Below, one piece after another: positions 34,066 to 43,000 of a DNA stretch of 64,000 bases. Position 1 is the first letter of the stretch. Each line of letters starts with the position of its first letter. A program made the position numbers and the translations under genes. This stretch comes from BQJU01 sp965229635 (GTDB lineage: Bacteria; Bacteroidota; Bacteroidia; Chitinophagales; Saprospiraceae), in contig OZ245894.1 in assembly GCA_965229635.1 (NCBI GenBank), positions 1,798,001 through 1,862,000 on the forward strand, in the 5' to 3' direction. Below the pieces are notes generated by a model. It had not been told where the DNA came from, made no database searches, and saw nothing but the letters and a program-made list of their open reading frames with translations.

Positions 34066-35019
34066 ATGGCAGAAAGAGTTATCCCTGTTGTTGATTTATC
34101 TCAATTTGTGGACGGCAATGCAGAAGAGCGTGCCGCATTTGTAGACAAATTGGGCAACGCCTTTCACGAAATTGGTTTTGTGGGAGTGGTCAACCACGGT
34201 ATTCCAAAGGAGCTAATTGACGGTTTTTACAAGGCCTCAAACGAATTTTTCGGCTTGCCCGGATGGATTAAGAAGAATTACGAAATTCAGGGGCTTGCCG
34301 GACAGCGTGGATATACTTCCTTTGGCAAGGAACACGCCAAACAATCGGAAGTAGCTGATTTGAAAGAGTTTTTCCAGATTGGCCAGGAAGTGACAGATGG
34401 TGATCCGATCCAGGATTATTATCCGAATAATGTAAAAGTGCTGGAGAAACCTGAATTTACTGATTTGGGCATCCAACTATATAAGGCTTTTGAAAAATCC
34501 GGTGGGGCTCTATTGCAAGCCATTGCGATCCACCTTGGACTGGATGAGGACTATTTTGACGCCAAAATACACAATGGCAACAGTATTTTGCGTTCTATCT
34601 ATTATCCGCCAATTACGCAGGAGCCTAAGTCGGCCATCCGTGCTGAGCAGCACGAAGATATCAACCTGATTACGTTGTTGGTGGGCGCCTCGGCGGGTGG
34701 ACTGCAGCTGCTCAATAAGGAAGACAAGTGGCTGGATATTACGCCCGGAGAGCACGAAATTGTGATCAACGTTGGTGATATGTTGCAGCGTCTGACCAAT
34801 AATTATCTGAAGTCAACCACCCACCGTGTGGTCAATCCTCCACGGGAAAAGTGGAATGAACCGCGTTTGTCGATTCCTTTTTTCCTGCACCCCAGAAGCA
34901 ACATGGATTTGAGTAGCCTTGAAAGCTGTATTACCGATGAACGGCCATTGGCCTACGAGCCGATTACCGCAGGTGAATACCTCGATGAGCGGCTACGGGA
35001 GATTGGATTGAAAAAATAA
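34066..35019 (+). CDS. 2-oxoglutarate/Fe(II) oxygenase, isopenicillin-N-synthase family
   Basis: A 317-residue soluble dioxygenase-fold protein. The N-terminal DIOX_N-type domain covers ~5-110 (IPVVDLSQFVDGNAEERAAFVDKLGNAFHEIGFVGVVNHG). The catalytic jelly-roll carries the facial triad as His and Asp in 'RAEQHEDINLITLL' and the distal His in 'KSTTHRVVNPP', with the 2OG-binding Arg in 'PRLSIPFFLHP'. The substrate cannot be predicted; members range from natural-product enzymes to housekeeping hydroxylases. It stands alone before tatA. Confidence 0.93.
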   Translation: MAERVIPVVDLSQFVDGNAEERAAFVDKLGNAFHEIGFVGVVNHGIPKELIDGFYKASNEFFGLPGWIKKNYEIQGLAGQRGYTSFGKEHAKQSEVADLKEFFQIGQEVTDGDPIQDYYPNNVKVLEKPEFTDLGIQLYKAFEKSGGALLQAIAIHLGLDEDYFDAKIHNGNSILRSIYYPPITQEPKSAIRAEQHEDINLITLLVGASAGGLQLLNKEDKWLDITPGEHEIVINVGDMLQRLTNNYLKSTTHRVVNPPREKWNEPRLSIPFFLHPRSNMDLSSLESCITDERPLAYEPITAGEYLDERLREIGLKK

Positions 35020-35126
35020 CCCAAGCTGATTAAACCATTTGTGTTGGGATGGATCAAAATGTCCGTCCTAAAATGATGCGTCACTGTTGAAAAAGGTGTA
35101 ATTTTGCACCAATAAAATTCTTTATT

Positions 35127-35360
35127 ATGAAAACCATATTGTTATTCAACTTTTTTGGTCCGGAGATGCTAGTGATTTTCTTTGCTATCCTGCTGTTGTT
35201 TGGCGGCAAGAAAATTCCTGAGCTCATGCGTGGTATTGGCAAGGGGATTCGCGAATTCAACACGGCCCGTTCTACCATTGAAAGTGAGTTGAAAGATGGC
35301 ATGCGTGAATCGGAGCGTCAGGAGCAGGAGAAAAAACGGGAAAGCGAAAAAAGCGCCTAG
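35127..35360 (+). CDS. tatA: Twin-arginine translocase subunit TatA/TatE
   Basis: A 77-residue protein with the full TatA pattern: a hydrophobic helix (MLVIFFAILLLFGGKKIPELMRG) with Phe-Gly hinge, then an amphipathic helix (GIGKGIREFNTARS) and a charged tail. TatA oligomers form the pore for folded proteins exported with twin-arginine signals. tatC is not adjacent. A TAATTTTG element at 35099-35106 gives a plausible -7 box close to the start. Confidence 0.95.
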   Translation: MKTILLFNFFGPEMLVIFFAILLLFGGKKIPELMRGIGKGIREFNTARSTIESELKDGMRESERQEQEKKRESEKSA

Positions 35361-35512
35361 TGGATTGATGCAGAAATAATTGACTTCTAATGTTTAGCAT
35401 CATCAGTGCAGTTAGCCTGAAAAGCACATCAATTATTTTCTGACCAGTTGCACCAGCTTTTACTTTTGGCTTAGTGCCTAAGCTTATAAAATACCATCTA
35501 GGAATAAAATGA

Positions 35513-35540
35513 AAGCCCCGTGAGTGATCTCACGAGGCTT
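35513..35540. terminator. Bidirectional stem-loop terminator
   Basis: AAGCCCCGTGAG and CTCACGAGGCTT pair around a 4-base loop (TGAT), with one G-T wobble. TTTTG follows on the plus strand and a run of purines gives Us on the minus strand. It sits between convergent tatA and the DUF937 gene. Confidence 0.8.
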
Positions 35541-35592
35541 TTGTATTTCATTTTCTGTCTCATTCCCTTTGTGATTGGGAACGATTAGTATG

Positions 35593-36210
35593 TTATCTTC
35601 TTCCTTTGAAAAATCCGCCCAGAAACTTGAAGCCGATGCTGGCTACATCGTCCACAATGCTGCCATCGCCATCGCTATCCAGGAAGCGGGTAACGAGGTC
35701 CATGGTTGGATTCTGAGATTTCTGATTTTGTACGGTGCCGGAAAGCAAAGAAGCAATGCCATTCATATCCAGTCCCTGCTGGCGCTTGGTTTGTCCCAAG
35801 GCACCCATCAGCACGGGAGCCAGCATGGTCATCAGGCTACCGGTCTTGTTGGAGTCCAGCCCACTCATCTGGCTGATCATATTGACCGCGCCACTTTGGC
35901 GGTCACCAAGGATGTGGTTGATAATACCGGCTCCATTGAGCATTTTTGGGTTGTTGGCCTGAGCATTGCCACTCAACATACCCATTACATCATCCAGGAT
36001 ACTGCCATCGTGGTCTCTTTCCAAAGCGTTATTTAGGGATTGTGCCCCTTCCGGGCTCTGAGCATTTTTGGCTAGTGCTCCCATCAGGGTGGTCATAATG
36101 CCAGTGGTAGCAGCGGCGGTTTTTTCCTTGTCCGCTCCTCCAATTTGATTACTCAATTGGTCGATGAGGTTATCGGAAATTTGTCCTTGTAAAAGATTCA
36201 TTAAATCCAT
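35593..36210 (-). CDS. DUF937 domain-containing protein
   Basis: A 205-residue soluble protein. It shows the DUF937 pattern: 'MDLMNLLQGQISDNLIDQLSNQIGGADKEKTAAATTGIMTTLMGALAKNA', a repeated 'DGSILDDVMGMLSG', 'GAGIINHILGDRQSGAVNMISQMSGLDSNKTGSLMTMLAPVLMGALG' and a C-terminal 'DSDGDGSIVDDVASIGFKFLGGFFKGRR'. These two Asp-rich DGDGSxxDD runs look like EF-hand-style loops. The family has no known activity. Only structured non-coding DNA lies upstream. Confidence 0.9.
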   Translation of the reverse strand: MDLMNLLQGQISDNLIDQLSNQIGGADKEKTAAATTGIMTTLMGALAKNAQSPEGAQSLNNALERDHDGSILDDVMGMLSGNAQANNPKMLNGAGIINHILGDRQSGAVNMISQMSGLDSNKTGSLMTMLAPVLMGALGQTKRQQGLDMNGIASLLSGTVQNQKSQNPTMDLVTRFLDSDGDGSIVDDVASIGFKFLGGFFKGRR

Positions 36211-36310
36211 AACAATGCGATTTTTTTATTTGGGAGGACCCAATTCTTAATTTAAGATTACTAAAATTATTCTTTTAGACGCAGAGATTCAAAAAAGGAC
36301 ACAAAAAAAA

Positions 36311-36338
36311 TACAGGGCCTTATGAAAAAGACCCTGTA
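36311..36338 (-). terminator. Intrinsic terminator for a minus-strand transcript
   Basis: TACAGGG and CCCTGTA pair around a 14-base loop. On the minus strand the stem is followed directly by eight Us (36303-36310). It lies upstream of the DUF937 start on the same strand, so it must terminate a transcript beginning further right, where no protein gene is seen; this points to an unannotated RNA. Confidence 0.7.
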
Positions 36339-36498
36339 CCGGATAGTCATTTTGGGGATTATGACGACTATAATGATCTGTAAATTGTTTCGGGGGAACG
36401 ACTCTTGGGCTTTTTTTGGCGTTATACTTGTATGTAATTACAGACCGGTGTAAGACCATATTTTTAATATGCTCTAAAAGAAAAATATTCGATCCTAG

Positions 36499-36596
36499 TG
36501 CGCGTACCAGGGGAGTAAAAGGCAGCGGTAGGGTACCAACTTATAAGGTTTCCCTATCCGCTGCTGGTTCAAACTACTCTCTCAATGGTTCGTGCA
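36499..36596. ncRNA. Candidate structured RNA, rod-like, 6S-type
   Basis: A ~98-base stretch folds into one long interrupted hairpin: outer TGCGCG/CGTGCA, then TACC/GGT, GGGAGTA/TACTCTC, a large asymmetric internal loop (AAAGG opposite CTGGTTCAAAC), CAGCGG/CCGCTG, TAGGG/CCCTA, ACC/GGT and a 9-base apical loop. A long rod with a central bubble is the hallmark of 6S RNA, which mimics an open promoter and binds RNA polymerase. The fold reads either way, so strand is undecided. There is no sequence-level proof; it could be another hairpin element. Confidence 0.4.
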
Positions 36597-37069
36597 TCTT
36601 TAGTGTTCCATAGTGCATCACTGTTTTATACCTTGTCAGTTGAGTACAAAACATAGCTCTCCCAGGCGTTATCTGGCAGGAATCCAGTACGCGAACCTTG
36701 TCACGTACTTTTTCCCCGATAATCGCCATTAAACCCTGCTTTTCACAAATGCGAAAAGGAGGTTGGTCTGAGGACCTTTTCCGAAAATATTATGGAAGTT
36801 TTCTCCTAGTGGTAACAGCCCTGAGTGTGATGGTTTTCATTGGTCAGCTGGGCTAAAAATCAGAACTGCACCATAATTCAAGAAAAAAAAGTAAGACCTG
36901 TCGTCATGCGGGAAGTTATCGGTTTAAAAACTATTTTATTTAAGTGTAAAAAAATGTTGACCGATAGACGAGGGTTTTGAGTTGTTGATTAAAAATTCAT
37001 TATAAAAACGGGCGCATTTTGCAGATTATTATATGAGAAGGAAAAAAAATTAAAAAAAGAGCAGGAATA

Positions 37070-37115
37070 GGAGCAGAATTCTCAGGATTATAGAATTTTC
37101 AGGATTATTTCAGGT
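37070..37115 (-). repeat. TGCAAATTCT-type dispersed repeat, minus copy
   Basis: Read on the minus strand this gives ATCCTGAAAATTCTATAATC then CTGAGAATTCTGCTCCTATTCCTGCTC, a relative of the units at 17248, 19954-20170 and 21660. It lies immediately outside the GC-rich palindromic copy at 37181. Confidence 0.6.
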
Positions 37116-37180
37116 ATTAGGTTTCGGGCTTTAGGTTTTGGGGTGCCATCCGTACTTTCTACCGCTTGGGTTTTTTAAGG

Positions 37181-37215
37181 AGCGTATCGCGTCGCAGACG
37201 CTCACGAGCGAGCAG
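37181..37215 (-). repeat. REP-like GC-rich palindromic element, minus copy
   Basis: In reverse complement it matches 20274-20308 at 34 of 35 positions (core GAGCGTCTGCGACGCG). It is followed on the same strand by CCTTAAAAAACCC and preceded by CCCTAAAACCTT, also similar to the other locus. The element lies between the non-coding region and the 3' end of the transglycosylase gene. Confidence 0.75.
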
Positions 37216-37323
37216 TAAGGTTTTAGGGCCTTCGCTCCCCAAGTCGCTCGGGAGATGTTTGTAACATCGACCTACATCAATCGAAAAGCCTTTCAACGAA
37301 GCCGATCCGTCTACACTTCTACA

Positions 37324-38775
37324 CTAAAAAACCGCCACCTTCGCAACAGGAATACGCACCGTCTTTACCCCTTTCCTCGTTTTGCGGGCGGTGGGTTTAT
37401 TTACGTAGGTTGCTTCCGCAGTGGTTTCACCATATTTGTGCTGTACCTCCTCCAGGGTCTCTTTTTTACCCAGGGTGTAGTGCACATAAAGGTAGTCCGG
37501 TGCCGGCATGGCGGAAGGTTCAATGGAGAGGCTGATGGCCTGTAGTTCGTTGATTTGTGTAGGCATTAGTGTGGCAACGGGAGAGAAGACAAGGCTTTCG
37601 TCTTCCTGGAGTTCATTGCGGGCCTTGTATATTTTCAGTTCTTGTCCGGCTTCCAGCACGCGGTTCGTTAGTTCGTTCCAGGCCATGAGCTGGTGCACGG
37701 TACACTCAAATTCAGCGGCCAGATCTTCCAGTAGTTCCCCTTCTTCTACCACCAATACATGATAGGGATACGATTGTCCTTCGGCTTTATTCTGAGATAT
37801 TTTCACCGAAGTGTGAGCCTGATCAAATTGACTGTCTCCCTTCTCGCGGGCGATCAGGTAATATTCAAAAAGCGGCATCACCCTTTTGGGCAAGGTGACA
37901 AAACTACCACCGGGTGTCTCCGGAACGTATTCATTTTCGTAAGCCGGGTTCAGCGTTTTGATCACATCCAACGACAATCCTGTAATCTGCGCTATGCGAT
38001 AAAAACTACAGTAATGATCGATACGGGTAGCCGTGGTGATCTGTAGGTCCAGGTCTGGATATAGTGGTTGCAGATTGTGTTCTTCAAAGTATTTGGCCAG
38101 GTAAGTCGCCGCGATGAAGGCTGGAACATAATTGCGAGTTTCGCGGGGCAGATACCTTCTCAGCTTCCAGAAATCCTTACTGCGCGCCCGTCTGATCGCT
38201 CTTCGTACCCGTCCTGGGCCAGAGTTGTAAGCCGCCAGTGCAAGTGCCCAGTCGCCAAAATATTCGTACTGATGGCGCAGGTATTCAATAGCTGCCAGGG
38301 TCGATTTCTGTGGATCACAGCGTTCGTCCACCTGTTTATCAATGCGCAAGCCATAAGCCCTACCCGTATCGGGCATAAATTGCCACAGCCCCACTGCACC
38401 TGCCCAGGATACCGCACGCGGATTCAGGGCTGATTCTACTACAGAGAGGTATTTCAGCTCCTCGGGCATTCCGTGTTCTTTCAGGTATTTTTCAAATATC
38501 GGGAAGTACATCACAGTACGGCCGAGGATGATTTCGGCATTGCGGCGGTTGCGTACCACGTAGCCTCGGATGTAGGCTTTGACCACACTTTCGTAGCGCG
38601 GTTCTACAATAAATTCTCCCAAACTTTTCAGGCGCTCTTCCACCTCTTCGTCCCGATATTCGGGCACTGAACTATTGGGGTTGTTTGCTAATGCCAACGG
38701 AATGAGGTCCGTACATACATTAAAAAAAACAATCAAAATGCAAGTTAGCAACAACCGTGACTTTCCTGGCTCCAT
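37324..38775 (-). CDS. Lytic transglycosylase (MltD-like) with LysM-type modules
   Basis: A 483-residue exported protein (hydrophobic N-terminus LLLTCILIVFFNVC). The SLT domain at ~95-240 has catalytic Glu114 (LSVVESALNPRAVSWAGAVGLWQFMP), 'GLRIDKQVDERCDP', 'AALAAYNSGPGRVRRAI' and 'YVPAFIAATYLAKY', matching the MltD family that cleaves peptidoglycan to anhydromuropeptides. Downstream, residues ~250-480 contain LysM-like segments ('DHYCSFYRIAQITGLSLDVIKTLNPAY', 'YHVLVVEEGELLEDLAAEFECTVHQLMAWNE', 'YVHYTLGKKETLEEVQHKYGETTAEATYVN'). LysM modules bind glycan strands. The shortened start at 38775 removes three residues. Confidence 0.93.
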   Translation of the reverse strand: MEPGKSRLLLTCILIVFFNVCTDLIPLALANNPNSSVPEYRDEEVEERLKSLGEFIVEPRYESVVKAYIRGYVVRNRRNAEIILGRTVMYFPIFEKYLKEHGMPEELKYLSVVESALNPRAVSWAGAVGLWQFMPDTGRAYGLRIDKQVDERCDPQKSTLAAIEYLRHQYEYFGDWALALAAYNSGPGRVRRAIRRARSKDFWKLRRYLPRETRNYVPAFIAATYLAKYFEEHNLQPLYPDLDLQITTATRIDHYCSFYRIAQITGLSLDVIKTLNPAYENEYVPETPGGSFVTLPKRVMPLFEYYLIAREKGDSQFDQAHTSVKISQNKAEGQSYPYHVLVVEEGELLEDLAAEFECTVHQLMAWNELTNRVLEAGQELKIYKARNELQEDESLVFSPVATLMPTQINELQAISLSIEPSAMPAPDYLYVHYTLGKKETLEEVQHKYGETTAEATYVNKPTARKTRKGVKTVRIPVAKVAVF

Positions 38776-38888
38776 GCCGATCAAAGATTTGGTTAATTTT
38801 CAAAGGTAGGAAATCATTGTCGTTACCAATAAATTTTGGGCCGGAAGTTTTCCACAGGGTGGTAGGGTTTAACAAATGATTATTTGGG

Positions 38889-38938
38889 CGGTAGAGACGC
38901 ATTGCACAGTGGAGACGCATTGCAATGCGTCTCTACCG
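38889..38938. repeat. GAGACGCATTG palindromic interspersed repeat
   Basis: A GTAGAGACGCATTGCAC half-copy (38891-38907) precedes a perfect 22-base palindrome at 38912-38933 built from GAGACGCATTG and its complement, ending in TCTCTACCG. This is a widely dispersed motif in unrelated bacteria such as cyanobacteria and Bacteroidota, to my knowledge. It lies between the lytic transglycosylase start and the TonB-like gene end. Confidence 0.8.
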
Positions 38939-38950
38939 TGCAATTGCGGA

Positions 38951-39859
38951 TTATTGCAATTTGAACCGTACCGGCAGATTAAACTGTACCCGTAGAGGTC
39001 GTCCCTGTTGTTTGCCGGGGCTCCATTTCAGGCTTTCCTTATTCATCAATTCTACCACCCGAACGGCCTCCTGTCCACACCCGGCACCGATGTCACGCAC
39101 CAATTTGATGCCACTGATTGAACCGTCCTTTTCCACCACAAACTGCACGACTACCATACCCTCTACCGATGTTTCTCGGGCTATCGCAGGGTATTTGATG
39201 TTGTTATACACAAAAGACATCAGCTTTCCATCGGCACATTTTTTCTTATCATCATTACTCGCAGCCATATCCTCACATCCGGGAAAGCGGGGCATTTCTT
39301 CCACGAAGATGATCACATTATTGCCGGGATCTTTCCTTGGTGGTGGCGGCGGTACCACTGGAACCACCGGTTCTTCAACTGGTTCCGGGATCACCACATC
39401 ATTAGTCATATCAATACTGCGATCTACAAAATCGGGTTGCTCATCGTCAATAATCTCCTCGGCGGGCACCTCCTCAATGATCGGTGGCGGTGGAGGAGGA
39501 GGTAGCGGTTTTGGCGGCGGCGTGCGCGGAATTTCCAGCTCAATCAGTGTTTCGTCAAAAGTAGATCCACCAGCTATTACGGTTACTGGTTCATACGAGG
39601 TCCAGGCCAGACAAAGTACTGAAAGCGCCAGCGTAAAGGCCAGGCCTACTTTGAAAAATACCTGACTGTATCGAAAGACATCAAAAGCCGGATACTTTTT
39701 GCCAAATGGAACAATTTTGGCGGTTTTTTGGGGTGTTGATCCGGACTTTTGATGCAAATAATAGCGGAATACCAGGATCAGGCCAACGATACCTAAAGAC
39801 ATAGCTCCGACCGTCATCAGTAGGGCAGTCCCACTGATGTTTGTAGTGAAAACATCCAT
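38951..39859 (-). CDS. TonB-like energy transducer protein
   Basis: A 302-residue protein with two N-terminal membrane helices (residues ~12-32 and ~66-88), a Pro-rich spacer (PRTPPPKPLPPPPPPPIIEEV and PVVPVVPPPPPRK) and a C-terminal TonB-type domain. The C-domain contains the Bacteroidota 'VEEMPRFPGCE' lead-in with two Cys (Cys near 200 and 214), then 'NNIKYPAIARETSVEGMVVVQFVVEKDGSISGIKLVRDIG' and 'WSPGKQQGRPLRVQFNLPVRFKL'. It should couple the inner-membrane proton-motive force to outer-membrane transporters; no ExbBD genes are adjacent. Confidence 0.9.
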   Translation of the reverse strand: MDVFTTNISGTALLMTVGAMSLGIVGLILVFRYYLHQKSGSTPQKTAKIVPFGKKYPAFDVFRYSQVFFKVGLAFTLALSVLCLAWTSYEPVTVIAGGSTFDETLIELEIPRTPPPKPLPPPPPPPIIEEVPAEEIIDDEQPDFVDRSIDMTNDVVIPEPVEEPVVPVVPPPPPRKDPGNNVIIFVEEMPRFPGCEDMAASNDDKKKCADGKLMSFVYNNIKYPAIARETSVEGMVVVQFVVEKDGSISGIKLVRDIGAGCGQEAVRVVELMNKESLKWSPGKQQGRPLRVQFNLPVRFKLQ

Positions 39860-39994
39860 GATAAATCAGATTTTAGTTGAAGGAAATAATGGCAGTTGGT
39901 TTGGCCTAACCTTTATTAATTAGATGTGGTTCAAGCCGTTTTTGGTGTGTGAGGGAGGAAATTTGGCATGATGATTTAAGTTGTCAAGTGATGG

Positions 39995-40013
39995 TTTAAG
40001 TTGGTAACTTAAA
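39995..40013. terminator. Short hairpin after the adenylate cyclase gene
   Basis: TTTAAGTT and AACTTAAA pair around a 3-base loop immediately past the stop of the minus-strand cyclase gene. It lacks a T-run, so termination is only possible, not shown. Confidence 0.35.
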
Positions 40014-40018
40014 TTTCA

Positions 40019-43000
40019 TCACTCTTCCTCTCTCGGCCCCAGCACATAATACATGCCGATATCCGCATTGTTTTCCGAAAATTGCCCCTGATATTCACAC
40101 TTGAATTGATGGCGGATCAGCTGGTAGGTGGTTGCCGAAATGTTGACCTTGCCTACTTCACCGTTGGTTTCCATCCGACTGGCTACATTTACGGTGTCAC
40201 CCCAGATGTCGTAGGCAAATTTCTTAATGCCGACAATGCCGGCCACCACAGGGCCGGTGTGAATGCCCAGGCGCGCCTCAAAGTAGGGCGTCTTGTTCAT
40301 CTTTTTCTCGAAGGAGATGCCTTTCAGGAATTCCTGAATTTCCAATGCAGCACTCACCACCCGCATCGCCTCGTCAATATCGTCGCTGGAGATGCCACCT
40401 ACACACAGATAGGCATCACCAACAGTCTTGATCTTTTCCAGCCCGTACTTGTCGATGATCTCGTCAAATGCGCGAAAGCAGAGGTCAATTTCTGCCACCA
40501 GTTCCTCTGGCTCTAACTGCTCGGATATGCGGGAGAAGTTTTTAAAATCGGAAAACATCACCGTGACCAATTCGTGCCGCTTAGCCTTGGCAAAGCCGTG
40601 GGTTTTGAGCTCGTGGGCTGTTTCGGCGGGCAGGATATTGAGCAATAGCTCCTCTGATTTTTGTTTTTCCTTTTCCAGTTCCTGGGTTCTTGCTTTGACT
40701 ATGCCTTCGAGTTCTTTTTCCCGGCGTTTGATGAGAATAATGCGGTAACGCATAATCAACCAGATCAATCCAAAAACGGCCAGGGCGGCAAAGATGCGGA
40801 AGGGCCAGGTATTGTAGTAGGCCTCCGAAATATGTACCGGAATAGCCAATTCGTGGTCACTCCAGGTGGACTGGCCGGCCCGACCGCGCACGCGAAAGAT
40901 GTAGTCACCGGCCGGGATGTTGTTGTAGCGCACCGTATTGATAGTACTGGGGGGCGACCAGGTGCTTTCATAACCATCGAGCTTATAGCTATAGGTGTTT
41001 TGTAGAGGATTGCTAAAGTCGGCCAGACTATAAGTAAAGGTAAACAGCTTGTCTTGATGCGAAAGGTCGATGGATTGATGTTGCAATCCAAAGTTTTGGA
41101 CACTGACACTATCAATGCCTCCATCAAGTCGGGTAAAAGAGGTCAGTAGCATTCGGGACTGTAGCTGTTTTTCCCGACGGCTTTGGAAGTTGCTCCCCGG
41201 ATAGAAGGCATTGACCCCATTCAGCCCGCCAAAATACATGCGTCCATTTTTGGCTTTGTAAAAAGAGATGCGATTAAATTCATTGGCCGAAAGGCCGTCC
41301 TCAAGAAAAAAACTGGTCGCCTGTCGGGGCTCCGGACAGAAGCGGCACAACCCGTTATCGGTACTGACCCACATACAGGTATCTCCTTCCGGCAGGATGC
41401 CGTTGATGAAGTTGTTTGGTAATCCGTCATTAGTGGTGAAGACTTCCAGTTTTTTACCGGTAATGTCAAAGCGCAATAATCCATTGGCGGAAGCCGCCCA
41501 AAGGTAGCCAAAACGATCTTCGTAAGCCGCATTGATCTGATTGTGCGGCAGGATAATTCGACTGGTAGAATCGGCATTGTAGTGGGCCAGCCGTCCGAGG
41601 GTTTTATCTATTTTGTAAATGCCGTTGTTAAGCGTAGAAGCCCAGATGTTGGGACTGTCTTCACGTTGGAAAAGGTGACTGATTTGCCCGTTGAGGCTAT
41701 CCCAGGTACCCTGGTTGTCCTGGAAGCTCCAGAGACTATCTTTTTCTACATTGTACTGATATAGCCAGTGTTGATAACCAAACCATAATTCCCGGGTTTG
41801 ATCGACCAGGACGACACCGAGGTCTACATTGGGATGAGAAAAGATGGTATCGACGGCCAATGTTTTGATGTCAATGCGTAGTCCGTTTCCGGTCCAGATT
41901 GCTCCTTTATGGTATTGTATTCCGAAAGGAAAGTTGAAATAATCATTCGATGGGAAAAGCGGACGTATGGCATTATTGACCGGATCCAGGATGTGAATAG
42001 AGTTGTAATAGGAAATGTAAATCCGACCCGATTCATCTTCGGTCAGGCCACGGGTACTGCAGTATACATTGCTGCAGTATTCGCTGCCCCCACTAAGGTA
42101 TTGTGAGAACAGATCATCTGATTTAATGATCTTGATGGCTCCAAAGTCAGAGGCGACCCAAATGACTCCCGCCCGGTCTTTAAAAAATTGTCGGTAAAGA
42201 CAAGTGTTTTTCACCGTTTGCCGGATGGTATTGTCGTAGTTGCTCAAGCTACCGGAGGCAGCATCATAATGCAGCAAAATGCCGCGTCCACCAAGCCAGA
42301 GATCACCATTTTCTTCAATAAAGAAAGCACTGGCCACAAACGGATTGACCAGCTTGTTATTAACAGGGTGGGGAAAGAATGCTTTTTGAATGGTGTTGTA
42401 TTCAAATACTTTACCGCTGGCAGTAAGGACCAGAATCTTGCTGTTGACAACCTGCATTTGGATGATGCGAAGTGCCAAACGTTCGGCATTGCCGGTTGGA
42501 ATGCTGACCTTATTGATGATGTTGTATTGTTGATCAAGTTGCCAAAGCTCATTTTCATAGGCACCAATGAAATAGGAGTCCATCCACTCCAGTATCGGAC
42601 GTCGGGTGTATTGTCCTTCCGTTTTGAGGATATCCTCCAATTGTCCATCGGGATGCATGATTTGGATGGCTGTATTGGCCGATTTTTCGTCGTAGGTCGC
42701 CATCCAGATATCCTGGTGGGAATCCTGGTAGAGGTTGCTGGGCACCTGCGATTCTCTTCTCACCAGGCTTCCTCTTTTAATACGAGCCGTTTGACTTTCC
42801 TGGCTCACCGGATTAAAAAGGGTAATGAAATCGGGATTGCCCAGCCAAATCTGATTATTGGCGTCGATCAGCATATCCGAAATGACATCGTGAGGGATAT
42901 ATTGTTGGAGGTTGCGGCTATTAAATTGCAGAAAATTGTAACCATCAAAGCGATTCAGGCCATTGATGGTGGCCATCCAGATAAAGCCGTTGGTGTCCTG

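Larger units (their letters stand above)
36211..37180. other. ~1-kb non-coding region rich in hairpins
   Basis: No convincing protein gene was found on either strand; the longest frames (65 codons plus, 51 codons minus) overlap hairpins and lack coding character. Structures seen include a terminator-like hairpin at 36311-36338 (T8 run on the minus strand), a rod at 36499-36596, a CCAG...CTGG hairpin near 36661-36677, an AGTACG/CGTACT hairpin at 36687-36710 followed by TTTTT on the plus strand, a CTTTTC/GAAAAG hairpin near 36739-36759 and GGTC/GACC near 36764-36775. The plus and minus terminator-like hairpins imply transcription in both directions. Confidence 0.6.

Noticed and set aside
36565..36575. 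Possible tRNA T-arm (GGTTCAAAC)
   Set aside because: The flanks pair as part of a longer rod; no acceptor, D-arm or anticodon stem is present.
36416..36613. Plus-strand 65-codon frame across the structured region
   Set aside because: It runs through the rod structure and lacks any protein-like pattern; treated as chance.
36574..36729. Minus-strand 51-codon frame starting MAIIGEKVRDKVRVLDSC
   Set aside because: It overlaps several hairpins and the rod structure, has no recognisable family, and codon use does not look coding.
36640..36790. RNase P RNA (rnpB) on the minus strand, suggested by TGCCAGATAACGCCTGG
   Set aside because: The 15-base hairpin matches E. coli rnpB by one piece only; the essential P4 GAGGAAAGTCC and ACAGAA elements are absent.
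36300..37200. tmRNA or SRP RNA
   Set aside because: No GGTTCGA-type T-arm, no 3' CCA end, no tag-peptide ALAA motif and no SRP GGAAGGAAGCA element were found.
39001..39700. Low-complexity Gly/Ser-rich plus-strand frame
   Set aside because: It is the complement of the TonB-like Pro-rich spacer.
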